A stretch of DNA of 64,000 nucleotides from Ginsengibacter hankyongi (GTDB lineage Bacteria; Bacteroidota; Bacteroidia; Chitinophagales; Chitinophagaceae): NCBI RefSeq assembly GCF_008710285.1, contig NZ_VYQF01000001.1:1993501-2057500 (forward strand). The letters run 5' to 3'. The notes under the pieces were generated by a model. That model worked only from the letters and a program-made list of their open reading frames with translations, made no database searches and had not been told where the DNA came from. How positions within the stretch are numbered: the stretch's first letter is position 1; the number at the start of each line of letters is the position of its first letter. This document shows positions 9,167 through 17,690 of this stretch, piece by piece. Position numbers and translations under genes: made by a program.

Positions 9167-10975
9167 ATGAACAACGACGAGGTTATACATGAGACACCGC
9201 TGGTAGTGCATGATCTGGGCCATGAGGCGCACACGCACCATCATAAAGAAACTTTTATTACAAAATATGTATTTAGCCAGGATCATAAAATGATCTCAAA
9301 GCAGTTTCTTATTACAGGAATAATCTGGGCTGTTATTGGAGGATTATTTTCTGTAATATTTCGCTTGCAATTGGGATATCCTGATCAAACATTTCCATTT
9401 CTTGAAGATATTTTAGGCCATTGGGGAAAAGGTGGTAAGATTGATCCTGAATTTTATTATGCACTGGTTACCATGCACGGAACCATTCTTGTATTTTTTG
9501 TGCTTACGGCTGGATTGAGTGGAACTTTTTCCAACTTTTTGATACCCTTGCAAGCGGGAGCAAGAGATATGGCTTCTCCTTTTTTGAATATGCTCTCCTA
9601 CTGGTTTTTCTTTTTATCATCTGTTATAATGTTTTCTTCCCTATTTGTTCAAACAGGTCCGGCAAGCGGGGGTTGGACTATATATCCACCTTTAAGTGCT
9701 TTGGGTGAGGCTTCAGATGGCGCGAAAATGGGGATGGATTTATGGCTTGCAAGTATTGCGATGTTTATAATTTCGGTACTCCTTGGTGGATTGAATTACA
9801 TTTCTACCATTTTGAATATGCGGACTAAAGGAATGAGTATGACCAGAATGCCTCTTACCATTTGGGCATTTTTCTTTACTGCTGTATTAGGAGTGTTATC
9901 ATTCCCTGTGTTATTGTCAGCCGTAGTATTATTGTTATTTGACCGTCATCTTGGAACCAGCTTTTACCTTAGCGATATCGTGATCAATGGAAAAATTCTT
10001 CCTAATCAGGGAGGAAGCCCTATTTTATTTCAACATTTATTTTGGTTTTTGGGCCACCCGGAAGTTTATATTATTGCCTTACCGGCTATGGGTATTACGT
10101 CTGAAGTAATATCGGTAAATTCAAGGAAACCAATATTTGGCTATATGGCAATGGTGGGTTCTTTTTTTGCAATTGCAAGCTTATCTTTCATGGTTTGGGC
10201 ACATCATATGTTTGTAACTGGAATGAATCCCTTCCTGGGCTCATTCTTTGTATTGCTTACTTTGCTTATAGCAGTACCTTCAGCCATAAAAGTATTCAAT
10301 TGGCTTACCACGTTGTGGAAAGGCAATATTCGCTTTACACCCGCTATGCTTTTTGCAATCGGTTTTGTGAGTTTATTTATTTCGGGGGGATTAACAGGGA
10401 TATGGCTGGGTAACTCGTCTCTTGATATTCATTTGCACGATACTTATTTTGTAATTGCGCATTTTCACCTTGTTATGGGAGTTGCTTCTATGTTTGGGAT
10501 GTTTGCCGGCATTTATCACTGGTATCCTAAAATGTATGGCAGATATATGAATAATACACTTGCCTACATCCATTTCTGGGTAACGATAGCCGGGGCTTAT
10601 TGTATATTCTGGCCTATGCATTACGAAGGATTAGCGGGTATGCCAAGACGTTATTATGATTTTAGCAACTGGGAATCATTTAAAATGTTTGGGGGGCTCA
10701 ACGAATTTATAAGCGTAGTTGCCATGATAGTTTTTTCCGTTCAGCTATTGTTTATTTTTAATTTCTTCTATTCGATATTTAAAGGCAGAAAAGTTACTAC
10801 CACGAATCCATGGGGCGCTAATACTTTGGAATGGACCACACCTATTAGGCCTGGACATGGAAATTGGCCTGGTGAAATTCCGGAAGTTCATCGCTGGGCT
10901 TATGATTATGGAAAAGATGGAAGAGATTTTATTCCGCAGACAGAACCTGTGGGAGCAGATGAACAGCGACATTAA
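9167..10975 (+). CDS. coxA: Cytochrome c oxidase subunit I
   Basis: 602 residues, about twelve transmembrane helices. The haem-copper core is clear: HPEVY, the His-Tyr cross-link and CuB site; WAHHMFVTGM with two further CuB histidines; and HFHLVMG with the ligands of the high- and low-spin haems. It reduces O2 to water and pumps protons. The His-rich N-terminal tail (HEAHTHHHKE) is common in Bacteroidota homologues. A strong terminator hairpin follows 49 nt after the stop. Confidence 0.97.
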   Translation: MNNDEVIHETPLVVHDLGHEAHTHHHKETFITKYVFSQDHKMISKQFLITGIIWAVIGGLFSVIFRLQLGYPDQTFPFLEDILGHWGKGGKIDPEFYYALVTMHGTILVFFVLTAGLSGTFSNFLIPLQAGARDMASPFLNMLSYWFFFLSSVIMFSSLFVQTGPASGGWTIYPPLSALGEASDGAKMGMDLWLASIAMFIISVLLGGLNYISTILNMRTKGMSMTRMPLTIWAFFFTAVLGVLSFPVLLSAVVLLLFDRHLGTSFYLSDIVINGKILPNQGGSPILFQHLFWFLGHPEVYIIALPAMGITSEVISVNSRKPIFGYMAMVGSFFAIASLSFMVWAHHMFVTGMNPFLGSFFVLLTLLIAVPSAIKVFNWLTTLWKGNIRFTPAMLFAIGFVSLFISGGLTGIWLGNSSLDIHLHDTYFVIAHFHLVMGVASMFGMFAGIYHWYPKMYGRYMNNTLAYIHFWVTIAGAYCIFWPMHYEGLAGMPRRYYDFSNWESFKMFGGLNEFISVVAMIVFSVQLLFIFNFFYSIFKGRKVTTTNPWGANTLEWTTPIRPGHGNWPGEIPEVHRWAYDYGKDGRDFIPQTEPVGADEQRH

Positions 10976-11023
10976 TTTTGCGGCGTTATGGTTAATGTGG
11001 TAATAATTTAAATTTATACTAAT

Positions 11024-11047
11024 GCCCTGAACATTCAGGGCTTTTTT
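11024..11047 (+). terminator. Rho-independent terminator after coxA
   Basis: GCCCTGA (11024-11030), loop ACAT, TCAGGGC (11035-11041), then six T. It ends the coxBA transcript before ctaB, unless read through. Confidence 0.85.
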
Positions 11048-11063
11048 AAAATAGAATTTATAG

Positions 11064-11966
11064 ATGAATAATGTGGCAACAGATTTACCAAATTCATTTT
11101 CGTTTGCACTTGCAAGTAAAGTGAAAGATTACTTTCAGCTGATAAAATTTACATTAAGCTTTACAGTTGTTTTTAGTTGCGTGGTTTGTTATCTGCTGGC
11201 GCCAAATATTCAATTTAATTTTCTATCAGTTCTTTTATTATTTATTGCCGGGATGCTGATAACTGGTTCGGCTAATGCAATTAACCAGATAGTAGAGAAA
11301 GATACGGACGCGCTGATGAAGCGAACAGCGGGCCGGCCTGTAACTGCAGGAAGAATGGGAGTGAATGAAGCATGGATGTTTTCTCTCCTTACGGGACTTG
11401 CCGGGGTTATTTTAATGGGATATTACTTTAACTGGCTGAGTGCGATGCTTGGTTTATTCAGTTTGGTTTTATATGCATTTATCTATACGCCTCTTAAAAA
11501 AATAAATTCAATTTCGGTATTGGTGGGCGCTTTCCCGGGAGCATTACCCTGTTTAATAGGATGGGTGGCCGCCACAGATGGATTTAGTGCAGGAGGATGG
11601 ATATTATTTGGTATACAGTTTTTATGGCAATTTCCACATTTTTGGGCGATAGCTTGGGTCGCTCATAAGGATTACGAAAAAGCGGGATTTAAATTATTAC
11701 CCGGCAGGGAAGGGCCTACTAAATTTACTGCGTTGCAATCAGTTATTTATTCAATGCTCATGATACCTGTAGGAATGTTGCCCTTTTATTTTCATTTAAG
11801 TGGAAATATTTCGTTGTGGATTTTATTGGCCTGTAATCTTACAATGGTATACTTAAGCATAATGCTGTTTATACAAATGAATGTGAAGGCCGCAAGAAAA
11901 GTAATGTTTGGATCTTACTTTTATTTGCTGGTTGTTCTCTTATCATTATTATTTGATAAACTGTAA
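11064..11966 (+). CDS. ctaB: Protoheme IX farnesyltransferase (haem O synthase)
   Basis: 300 residues, UbiA prenyltransferase superfamily with about eight to nine helices. The first Asp-rich motif is present as NQIVEKDTDALMKRT, followed by RPVTAGRM, typical of CtaB/CyoE. It farnesylates haem B to haem O, the first step towards haem A for the aa3 oxidase encoded next to it. The second step enzyme, CtaA, is at 56544-57605. The gene lies only 17 nt beyond the coxA terminator and 53 nt before the first subunit III gene. Confidence 0.95.
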   Translation: MNNVATDLPNSFSFALASKVKDYFQLIKFTLSFTVVFSCVVCYLLAPNIQFNFLSVLLLFIAGMLITGSANAINQIVEKDTDALMKRTAGRPVTAGRMGVNEAWMFSLLTGLAGVILMGYYFNWLSAMLGLFSLVLYAFIYTPLKKINSISVLVGAFPGALPCLIGWVAATDGFSAGGWILFGIQFLWQFPHFWAIAWVAHKDYEKAGFKLLPGREGPTKFTALQSVIYSMLMIPVGMLPFYFHLSGNISLWILLACNLTMVYLSIMLFIQMNVKAARKVMFGSYFYLLVVLLSLLFDKL

Positions 11967-12019
11967 AGTGAGATTGGGAAAAGAATTAAAAACAATTACT
12001 TAGAAAGGACTGATAATTT

Positions 12020-12586
12020 ATGATAGCCGTGATGAAGCAGGAAAATAAAAGAATACATCCACACAAATTTACTTTGTGGATTGCTTTGGCAAGCATCATA
12101 ATGATGTTTACAGGGTTAACCAGTGCCTACATCATAAAGCGCAACCTGGCGAATTGGATCACTTTTGAATTACCACAAATTTTTTGGTATTCTACAGCAG
12201 TAATAATTATAAGCAGCATAACGATAATCATTAGCCGAAATTATTTCAGGCAAAGGCAAATGAAGCAATACAGGCTTTGGCTTGCAATTACTTTGGTATT
12301 GGGAATTGCATTTGTATTGATGCAGTATATAGGATTTACCCAATTATGGCATAGCGGTATTACGCTTACAAAGAATGTATCATTTTCATTTTTATACATA
12401 CTCGTAGGCCTGCATGCATTGCATGTAATAGGAGGTGTAGTAGCTCTTGGAATTGTATTAGTAAAAGCATATAGCCCAAGAGTAAAAACTTATAATATTG
12501 TTCCGGTTGATCTTATTAATACCTATTGGCATTTTGTAGATCTGCTATGGATATACCTGTTAATATTTTTATCAATGATAAGATAA
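12020..12586 (+). CDS. Haem-copper oxidase subunit III family protein (first of two)
   Basis: 188 residues, five predicted transmembrane helices, subunit III family. The C-terminal YWHFVDLLWIYLLIF signature is typical of CoxC/CtaE. It is shorter than its neighbour at 12683, which has the same terminal signature (YWHFVDLVWVFVF). Tandem subunit III genes of different length are often seen in Bacteroidota aa3 clusters. Which copy assembles with CoxA, or whether both do, cannot be read from sequence. The start ATG at 12020 is followed by a second ATG at 12032, also possible. Confidence 0.9.
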   Translation: MIAVMKQENKRIHPHKFTLWIALASIIMMFTGLTSAYIIKRNLANWITFELPQIFWYSTAVIIISSITIIISRNYFRQRQMKQYRLWLAITLVLGIAFVLMQYIGFTQLWHSGITLTKNVSFSFLYILVGLHALHVIGGVVALGIVLVKAYSPRVKTYNIVPVDLINTYWHFVDLLWIYLLIFLSMIR

Positions 12587-12650
12587 TGGAAACGCCACAA
12601 TTGATAGAGGCATTGAAATAATAAACGCTATAATAATTGAACAATTAATT

Positions 12651-12658
12651 TATTTTTG
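12651..12658 (+). promoter_or_regulatory. -7 promoter element TATTTTTG before the second subunit III gene
   Basis: It matches TAnnTTTG and sits 24 nt before the ATG at 12683. The 96-nt gap between the two subunit III genes leaves room for a separate promoter. Confidence 0.45.
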
Positions 12659-12682
12659 TAACAACTTTTTAACGACTAATAA

Positions 12683-13420
12683 ATGGAAACAGCGCTGACA
12701 AGAACAAAATCACAGTTATGGAGCGGCGGCAAAAGCCCCTATAACGTTAGCTACGGGAAATTGATGATGTGGTTTTTTTTAATGAGTGATTCTTTCACCT
12801 TTGGTGCATTTTTAATTTCCTATGGCTCCATACGTTTCAGCCTCAACAACTGGGTTGATCATAATTATGTCTTCAACAAATTTCCATTAACAGGGGAGGC
12901 GAACCTTCCTTTGGCATTTGTAAGTTTAATGACTTTCATTCTTATTTTCAGCTCTGTAACAATGGTATTGGCTGTGCATGAAGGACATAAAATGAATAAA
13001 AAGGGTGTTGAAAAATGGATGATACTTACCATACTCGGTGGGCTGGCATTTTTAACCTGCCAGGCCTGGGAATGGACTCACCTTATCACAAGTCGTCATA
13101 AAGTTTTAGTAGATGGCGTTATACAATATTGGGGAACAACAACAAGCCACAACCCATGGGGGCCACACGTAATGTTTAATGGCGAAATGGTTGCCACACC
13201 TGGCCCTGTTGCATTTGGAGGATATTTCTTTGGTATTACAGGGTTTCATGGCTTTCACGTATTTAGTGGGGTTGTAATAAATTTAGTTATGCTCATTAAA
13301 ACCAAAATAGGCGATTTTCAAAAACGTGGCCATTATGAGATGATTGAAAAAGCCGGGCTATACTGGCACTTCGTGGACCTTGTATGGGTTTTTGTATTCC
13401 TTTGTTTTTATTTAATTTAA
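12683..13420 (+). CDS. Cytochrome c oxidase subunit III (second copy)
   Basis: 245 residues, subunit III family, with about seven helices. Signatures include FHGFHVFSG and the C-terminal YWHFVDLVWVFVF. The insertion around residues 145-165 (HKVLVDGVIQYWG, HNPWGPHVMFNGE) forms a loop absent from the first copy. Subunit III carries no redox centre and stabilises the proton-pumping core. It lies 48 nt before the subunit IV-like gene. Confidence 0.93.
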   Translation: METALTRTKSQLWSGGKSPYNVSYGKLMMWFFLMSDSFTFGAFLISYGSIRFSLNNWVDHNYVFNKFPLTGEANLPLAFVSLMTFILIFSSVTMVLAVHEGHKMNKKGVEKWMILTILGGLAFLTCQAWEWTHLITSRHKVLVDGVIQYWGTTTSHNPWGPHVMFNGEMVATPGPVAFGGYFFGITGFHGFHVFSGVVINLVMLIKTKIGDFQKRGHYEMIEKAGLYWHFVDLVWVFVFLCFYLI

Positions 13421-13468
13421 TTTTTTAAGAGAAAGAAAAATATTTAGTTCAAAGATTAAAGAAATTAT

Positions 13469-13906
13469 ATGTCTGCAGTTACAACAACACATGCAATTGA
13501 TCATAGTCATGGCGAAGCACAGGTTAAGAGAATATGGAAGGCCTTCTGGATATTATTAATACTTACCATTATTGAATTGGGACTCGGGCTATCTATTTAT
13601 TATATAGATTTGGAAGCTAATCCAAGCGAAACACTCATTTTATTTTTAAAAGGTGTTATAACAATTCTTACATTGGCAAAAGCATTTTATATTATATCAA
13701 TTTTTATGCACTTGGGAGATGAGGTAAGAAATCTTATTATGTCTCTTGGAATACCGGCGCTTCTTTTTATTTGGTTTATTTTTACATTCTTATACGAAGG
13801 GAATAGCTATAGAAACCTGCGTAATACCGATGCGGGTAGCCGTCCATACATTGAAAAAGTTCAACATCAACCTGTTCCTGCTATGAAAGAAGGAGAAAAA
13901 AATTGA
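13469..13906 (+). CDS. Cytochrome c oxidase subunit IV family (CyoD/CtaF-like)
   Basis: 145 residues with three hydrophobic helices after a His-containing N-terminus. The third position after two subunit III genes and the IFMHLGDEVRN segment identify it as the prokaryotic subunit IV (COX4_pro) family. It is a small structural subunit of the oxidase. The last 30 residues are polar and probably disordered. A strong terminator follows 31 nt after the stop. Confidence 0.88.
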   Translation: MSAVTTTHAIDHSHGEAQVKRIWKAFWILLILTIIELGLGLSIYYIDLEANPSETLILFLKGVITILTLAKAFYIISIFMHLGDEVRNLIMSLGIPALLFIWFIFTFLYEGNSYRNLRNTDAGSRPYIEKVQHQPVPAMKEGEKN

Positions 13907-13937
13907 TAGGAATTATTATTCAGTTAAAAAAAATATT

Positions 13938-13976
13938 AATTAGCCATCGCCATTGTGTGATGGCTAATTTTGTTTT
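13938..13976 (+). terminator. Rho-independent terminator after the oxidase genes
   Basis: An 11-bp perfect stem (13938-13948 with 13959-13969, core TAGCCATC/GATGGCTA) is followed by a T-rich tract to 13976. It sits only about 15 nt before the sco gene. Confidence 0.85.
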
Positions 13977-13991
13977 AGAAAGATATTACTA

Positions 13992-14705
13992 ATGAGAAAA
14001 AAAGCACTACTGGCTTTAATGATCGCAATATTATTGCCAACAGTCGGCTACCTGTTAACCGATTATTACAGTAAAAGAGATACGCAAATGCCTCCCCGTT
14101 ATTTTTATGATAGCGTAACTGTATCGTATAAAAATGGTAAATCTATTAATGACACCGCTTGGCATCATTTAAGTAATATTGAGCTTACTAACCAGTTTGG
14201 GAAAAAAGTTTCCTTTGCCGATTTGAAAGGGAAAATAATTGTGCTTGATTTCTTTTTCACACGTTGTCCTTCAATTTGTCCAAAGCTTGCTAAAGCGATG
14301 AAAAAGCTCCAGAATTCATTTACTAATAATGATTCAATAGTTCAATTTGTTTCTATCTCTGTAGACCCGGTTCATGATTCAGTTCCTGAGTTAAGAAAAT
14401 GGGCGGAAAAATTTAATGTAGATCCTGATAGCTGGTGGGTGCTTACAGGTAACAGGGACAGTATATATCACTTCGCCATAAATGAAATGAAAGCGGATAT
14501 AGCAGACACAAATGTAGATACAGCCTTTATCCATACAGAGAATTTTTTCCTGATCGATAAAGAAAGAGTTATAAGAGGATGGTACAATGGCTTTGATACA
14601 ACTGCTCAAAAAAAATTAGTAAGAGACATTCCTTTATTGATGCTCGAAAAAGATCAGAAGAAAACTTTCGGACAATTTCTAAAAGGGCTCTTACAAAATA
14701 GTTAG
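13992..14705 (+). CDS. SCO1/SenC copper chaperone
   Basis: 237 residues: an N-terminal membrane anchor (about residues 5-22), then a thioredoxin-like domain. The copper ligands are seen as the CxxxC pair in RCPSICPK and a downstream histidine in FIHTENFFLID. Sco proteins deliver copper to, or reduce, the CuA site of subunit II, which fits the neighbourhood. The short unusual ending (KDQKKTFGQFLKGLLQ) looks amphipathic. It is 27 nt upstream of the DUF420 gene. Confidence 0.93.
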   Translation: MRKKALLALMIAILLPTVGYLLTDYYSKRDTQMPPRYFYDSVTVSYKNGKSINDTAWHHLSNIELTNQFGKKVSFADLKGKIIVLDFFFTRCPSICPKLAKAMKKLQNSFTNNDSIVQFVSISVDPVHDSVPELRKWAEKFNVDPDSWWVLTGNRDSIYHFAINEMKADIADTNVDTAFIHTENFFLIDKERVIRGWYNGFDTTAQKKLVRDIPLLMLEKDQKKTFGQFLKGLLQNS

Positions 14706-14732
14706 GGTAGATTTTTAAATAAGAATTAATTA

Positions 14733-15341
14733 ATGGAAGCAAAAATTAAGGATAAATTACCCAAACCGATTTTACAACGCAATGATAAAAAGGCAAAAAT
14801 ATCTATCTGGACTGTTTCTATAATTGTATTTGCAGCAGTAGCATTTCTATCGGAAGTAAAATTAATTATTCACTTAAGTTTTAACCCACATATTTTTGCC
14901 ACAATAAATGCAATCATCAATTCAATTGTAGCGGTATTATTGGTTGCAGCATTATTTGCAGTAAAATCCAAAAATTTTTATTTGCATAAGAAATTAATGC
15001 TAACGGCAATTATTCTTTCATTGCTTTTTTTAATTTCCTACATCTGTCATCATTTGTTAGCCGGAGATACCAAATACGGGGATCTTAACCATGATGGTAT
15101 TTTGAGCGCTGATGAAAAATCGCTGGCTGGAACTATGCGATATGTTTATTATTTTATCCTTGCAACACATATTCCCCTGGCCGGTATAATTCTTCCTTTT
15201 ATTTTATTTACAGCTTACAGGGCTTTAACTGCAGATTATGGAAGGCACATGAAACTGGCAAGAATAACATGGCCTATTTGGTTTTATGTTGCAATAACAG
15301 GAGTCACTGTTTATTTAATGATAAAGCCTTATTATAATTGA
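14733..15341 (+). CDS. DUF420 membrane protein (CtaM-like) with an EF-hand-like loop
   Basis: 202 residues with five to six helices, DUF420 family. In Bacillota the relative CtaM is needed for maturation of aa3 oxidase, which agrees with its place beside sco. Between helices, about residues 112-126, the loop GDLNHDGILSADEK has the DxNxDGxxxxxE spacing of an EF-hand or dockerin calcium loop. That loop is unexpected for a haem-oxidase assembly factor. Only one such loop is seen, so calcium binding is a guess. The assignment to DUF420 is firm; the exact role is inferred. Confidence 0.85.
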   Translation: MEAKIKDKLPKPILQRNDKKAKISIWTVSIIVFAAVAFLSEVKLIIHLSFNPHIFATINAIINSIVAVLLVAALFAVKSKNFYLHKKLMLTAIILSLLFLISYICHHLLAGDTKYGDLNHDGILSADEKSLAGTMRYVYYFILATHIPLAGIILPFILFTAYRALTADYGRHMKLARITWPIWFYVAITGVTVYLMIKPYYN

Positions 15342-15367
15342 TAAAACTTTTTTTTGTATAATAATTT

Positions 15368-15754
15368 TTATAACCCCAATTCTTTGTAAGGATCCCAAAA
15401 CAATTTTTCAAAATCAACAACCGTATCGTTCTCTACTTTAATTTTTTCTTTCTGTAACAATTCTTCCATCAGTGTTGGCGTACCAAAATGCGCTTTACCA
15501 CTAAGCATCCCATTGCGGTTAACAACACGATGTGCAGGTACTTTTGGAATAACGCTATGTGCGCCATTCATTGCCCAGCCTACCATTCGGGCTGAAAGTT
15601 TAGTGCCCAAATAATTGGCAATAGCACCGAAAGAAGTAACTCTTCCTTTAGGAATTTGCCTTACTACTTCATAGACATCTTGAAAAAAACTATATTGCTT
15701 TGTTGTAGCTCGTGGCGATTCTTTCTTAATATTCTTTCTTATTTTTTTTGACAT
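15368..15754 (-). CDS. Alkyltransferase-like protein (ATL, MGMT family without the acceptor cysteine)
   Basis: 128 residues, O6-methylguanine-DNA methyltransferase fold. The active-site PCHR of true methyltransferases reads PAHR here (VPAHRVVNRNG), so it cannot accept the alkyl group. Proteins of this type (ATL) bind alkylated guanine and flag it for nucleotide excision repair. The helix-turn-helix and arginine-finger region (GRVTSFGAIANYLG, SARMVGWAMNG) are intact. I start at ATG 15754; the TTG at 15769 would add five residues. It overlaps the preceding DUF5522 gene by 29 nt, so the two are translated from one message. Confidence 0.9.
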   Translation of the reverse strand: MSKKIRKNIKKESPRATTKQYSFFQDVYEVVRQIPKGRVTSFGAIANYLGTKLSARMVGWAMNGAHSVIPKVPAHRVVNRNGMLSGKAHFGTPTLMEELLQKEKIKVENDTVVDFEKLFWDPYKELGL

Positions 15755-15944
15755 TTTTTTGTTCTGCAATCAATTTATTTTTTAATGGTTGCGATACGTT
15801 TTCATAATTATATGGACAATGCCTGCATCCGTTACCACAACAATAACCTCTTTGCAAATGATACTTTTCAGTGAATACAAGAAAATTATTTTCATTGTAA
15901 TAAAAATGTATTCCTTCTATAAAATTATCATCACTGCTGGTCAT
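15726..15944 (-). CDS. DUF5522 small cysteine-rich protein
   Basis: 72 residues. The core VFTEKYHLQRGYCCGNGCRH plus CPY contains four cysteines in a CCxxxCxxC arrangement that could bind a metal. This block matches the DUF5522 family of Bacteroidota. Function is unknown. It overlaps trmB at its start by 14 nt and the ATL gene at its end by 29 nt, so the three form one tight minus-strand operon. The lysine-rich tail lies in the overlap with the ATL gene. Confidence 0.85.
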   Translation of the reverse strand: MTSSDDNFIEGIHFYYNENNFLVFTEKYHLQRGYCCGNGCRHCPYNYENVSQPLKNKLIAEQKNVKKNKKEY

Positions 15945-16638
15945 TCGTTGTATTCTTTAAAATTGTATCAAGATCATTGTCTTTATCAATTATTTTTTCC
16001 GGTAAAGAAAAACATAAATAAAAATTTTTTTTGCTTTTCGCAATATCAAGACTTTCGTAATAAGTTTTAATATTTAATTCCGGAGAAACTGGTTCTTGTT
16101 TATATACATCATCAATATCCAAATTTAGAGTAAGGTTATACAATTCAATAACAGTTTTTGTAAAATTATACAAGTCGGGGGAATCTGTTTTCAAATGAAT
16201 TTTACCTCCTGTTTTCAAAATATTTTTATATAGCCTCAGGTATCGTGGATGAGTCAGCCTTCTATTTGCTTTCGATATTCTTAATTGCGGATCGGGAAAC
16301 GTAATCCATATTTCTTCTACTTCATTCTTAGTAAAATAAGTATCTATTTTATGAATTTGTGTACGAAGAAAACCAACATTTTTTAGATTTTTATCCAAAG
16401 CAGATTTAGCGCCCACCCAAATGCGATTTCCCTTTATATCGACCCCAATAAAATTTTTTTGAGGATACAATTGCCCAAGACCAACAGCATATTCACCTTT
16501 GCCACAAGCTAGTTCCAGCGTAACAGGATAATTGTTTTTAAAAAATTCATTCCATTTACCGGCAATGTTTTCAGGATATTCCAGCACATTTGGAAATTCT
16601 TTTATCTCGGCAAATCTTTTTAATTTTTTTTGCGCCAT
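15931..16638 (-). CDS. trmB: tRNA (guanine-N7-)-methyltransferase
   Basis: 235 residues, class I SAM methyltransferase of the TrmB family, forming m7G46 in tRNA variable loops. Motif I is LELACGKGEYAVGL; the family signature ITFPDPQLRISKANRRLTHP is present, close to the usual FPDPWPKKRHxKRRL. I choose ATG 16638 (MAQKKLKRF); the longer TTG start at 16647 would lie inside the promoter element. First gene of the trmB-DUF5522-ATL operon. Confidence 0.95.
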   Translation of the reverse strand: MAQKKLKRFAEIKEFPNVLEYPENIAGKWNEFFKNNYPVTLELACGKGEYAVGLGQLYPQKNFIGVDIKGNRIWVGAKSALDKNLKNVGFLRTQIHKIDTYFTKNEVEEIWITFPDPQLRISKANRRLTHPRYLRLYKNILKTGGKIHLKTDSPDLYNFTKTVIELYNLTLNLDIDDVYKQEPVSPELNIKTYYESLDIAKSKKNFYLCFSLPEKIIDKDNDLDTILKNTTNDQQ

Positions 16639-16644
16639 AGTCGG

Positions 16645-16652
16645 CAAATGTA
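16645..16652 (-). promoter_or_regulatory. -7 promoter element TACATTTG directly before trmB
   Basis: A perfect TAnnTTTG match on the minus strand ending six bases before the trmB ATG. The expected transcription start lies within a few bases of the start codon, so the message would be leaderless or nearly so. This also argues for the shorter TrmB start. Confidence 0.5.
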
Positions 16653-16815
16653 AGCCTTACGTCAGTGTTTAAGAATGTAACGATAATATTAAATGTTGTA
16701 ATTATTTTTTTGCTTTAAAATTTCGGAATAAAATGCTTGCCGATATTATTCCGCAGCTCACCGATCTATTTGCGCTGTGAACCTATCTGGTATTTCAAAG
16801 TATAATTTCTGCTTT

Positions 16816-16823
16816 TAGTTTTG
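16816..16823 (+). promoter_or_regulatory. -7 promoter element TAGTTTTG before the LiaF-like gene
   Basis: A TAnnTTTG match 20 nt before the ATG at 16844, at a spacing usual for Bacteroidota genes. It probably drives the LiaF-like, DUF4288, sensor kinase and regulator genes as one unit. Confidence 0.5.
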
Positions 16824-16843
16824 TGTCTTATTAAATAAATTTT

Positions 16844-17635
16844 ATGGAAAAGAACGAAAATGAGATAAACAAGTTTGGTGGCGAAAGACGGCCAAGGGTG
16901 TGGAGCGGTATTATTTTATTAATAGCAGGATGTTTATTGCTGGCTTATAAAATGGGTGCTCCTGTTCCCGCATGGGTTTTTACCTGGCCGGTATTATTAA
17001 TTGCGTTGGGTTTTTTAACGGGCATTAAAAGCAGGTTTCACAATCCCGGAGCATTTATTATGATTGTAATCGGCGGTATTTTTTTAATTGATCAAACAAG
17101 TCCGGACTTAAAATTCCATGATTATATTCTGCCTGCAATACTTATAGCTGTTGGGATTATATACATCTTCAGACCAAGACATACGTGGGGCGGACGGTAT
17201 GACAGACGATGGCGCAGATCATTTTATGAACCTCCAAACTATACTCCACCGTCAAATTATTCTGAGGCGAAAGCTGATGCAGAGTTTACAGAAGATACTG
17301 CTGAATACGTTGAAATCAATGCTGTATTTGGAAGTGTGAAAAAAATTATTCTATCAAAAAATTTTAAGGGCGGTGAAATAAACTGTTTTATGGGAGGCGC
17401 CGAACTTAATCTTATGAAAGCAGATATGCAGAAACCGATAAATCTTGAGGTTAACAATGTATTTGGCGGAACTAAATTAATTGTGCCCTCCAACTGGGAT
17501 GTAAAAAATGAAGTTACTGCAGTGTTTGGGGGTATTGAAGATAAAAGAAATGTTGCAGGAGTTACTGATCCCGGCAAAGTATTAGTTCTTCATGGCACTT
17601 GTGTTTTTGGAGGTATAGAAATAATTAATTATTAA
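16844..17635 (+). CDS. LiaF-like membrane protein (DUF5668 plus C-terminal beta domain)
   Basis: 263 residues. Four helices in two hairpins (from about residues 20 to 110) form a DUF5668/LiaI-LiaF-type region. A basic stretch (RYDRRWRRSFYEPP) leads to a soluble beta-rich domain with repeating V-F-G-G turns (VFGSVKK, FMGGAELN, VFGGTKL, VFGGIED), as in the YvqF/LiaF C-terminal domain. LiaF proteins restrain a cell-envelope stress two-component system in Bacillota. The sensor kinase and LytTR regulator just downstream make a similar regulatory link likely here, but this is inference. Confidence 0.85.
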   Translation: MEKNENEINKFGGERRPRVWSGIILLIAGCLLLAYKMGAPVPAWVFTWPVLLIALGFLTGIKSRFHNPGAFIMIVIGGIFLIDQTSPDLKFHDYILPAILIAVGIIYIFRPRHTWGGRYDRRWRRSFYEPPNYTPPSNYSEAKADAEFTEDTAEYVEINAVFGSVKKIILSKNFKGGEINCFMGGAELNLMKADMQKPINLEVNNVFGGTKLIVPSNWDVKNEVTAVFGGIEDKRNVAGVTDPGKVLVLHGTCVFGGIEIINY

Positions 17636-17690
17636 CTCTCAATTTTTATTAACTATTACATTAAGTTATTCATCTTATAAAATCAATTAT

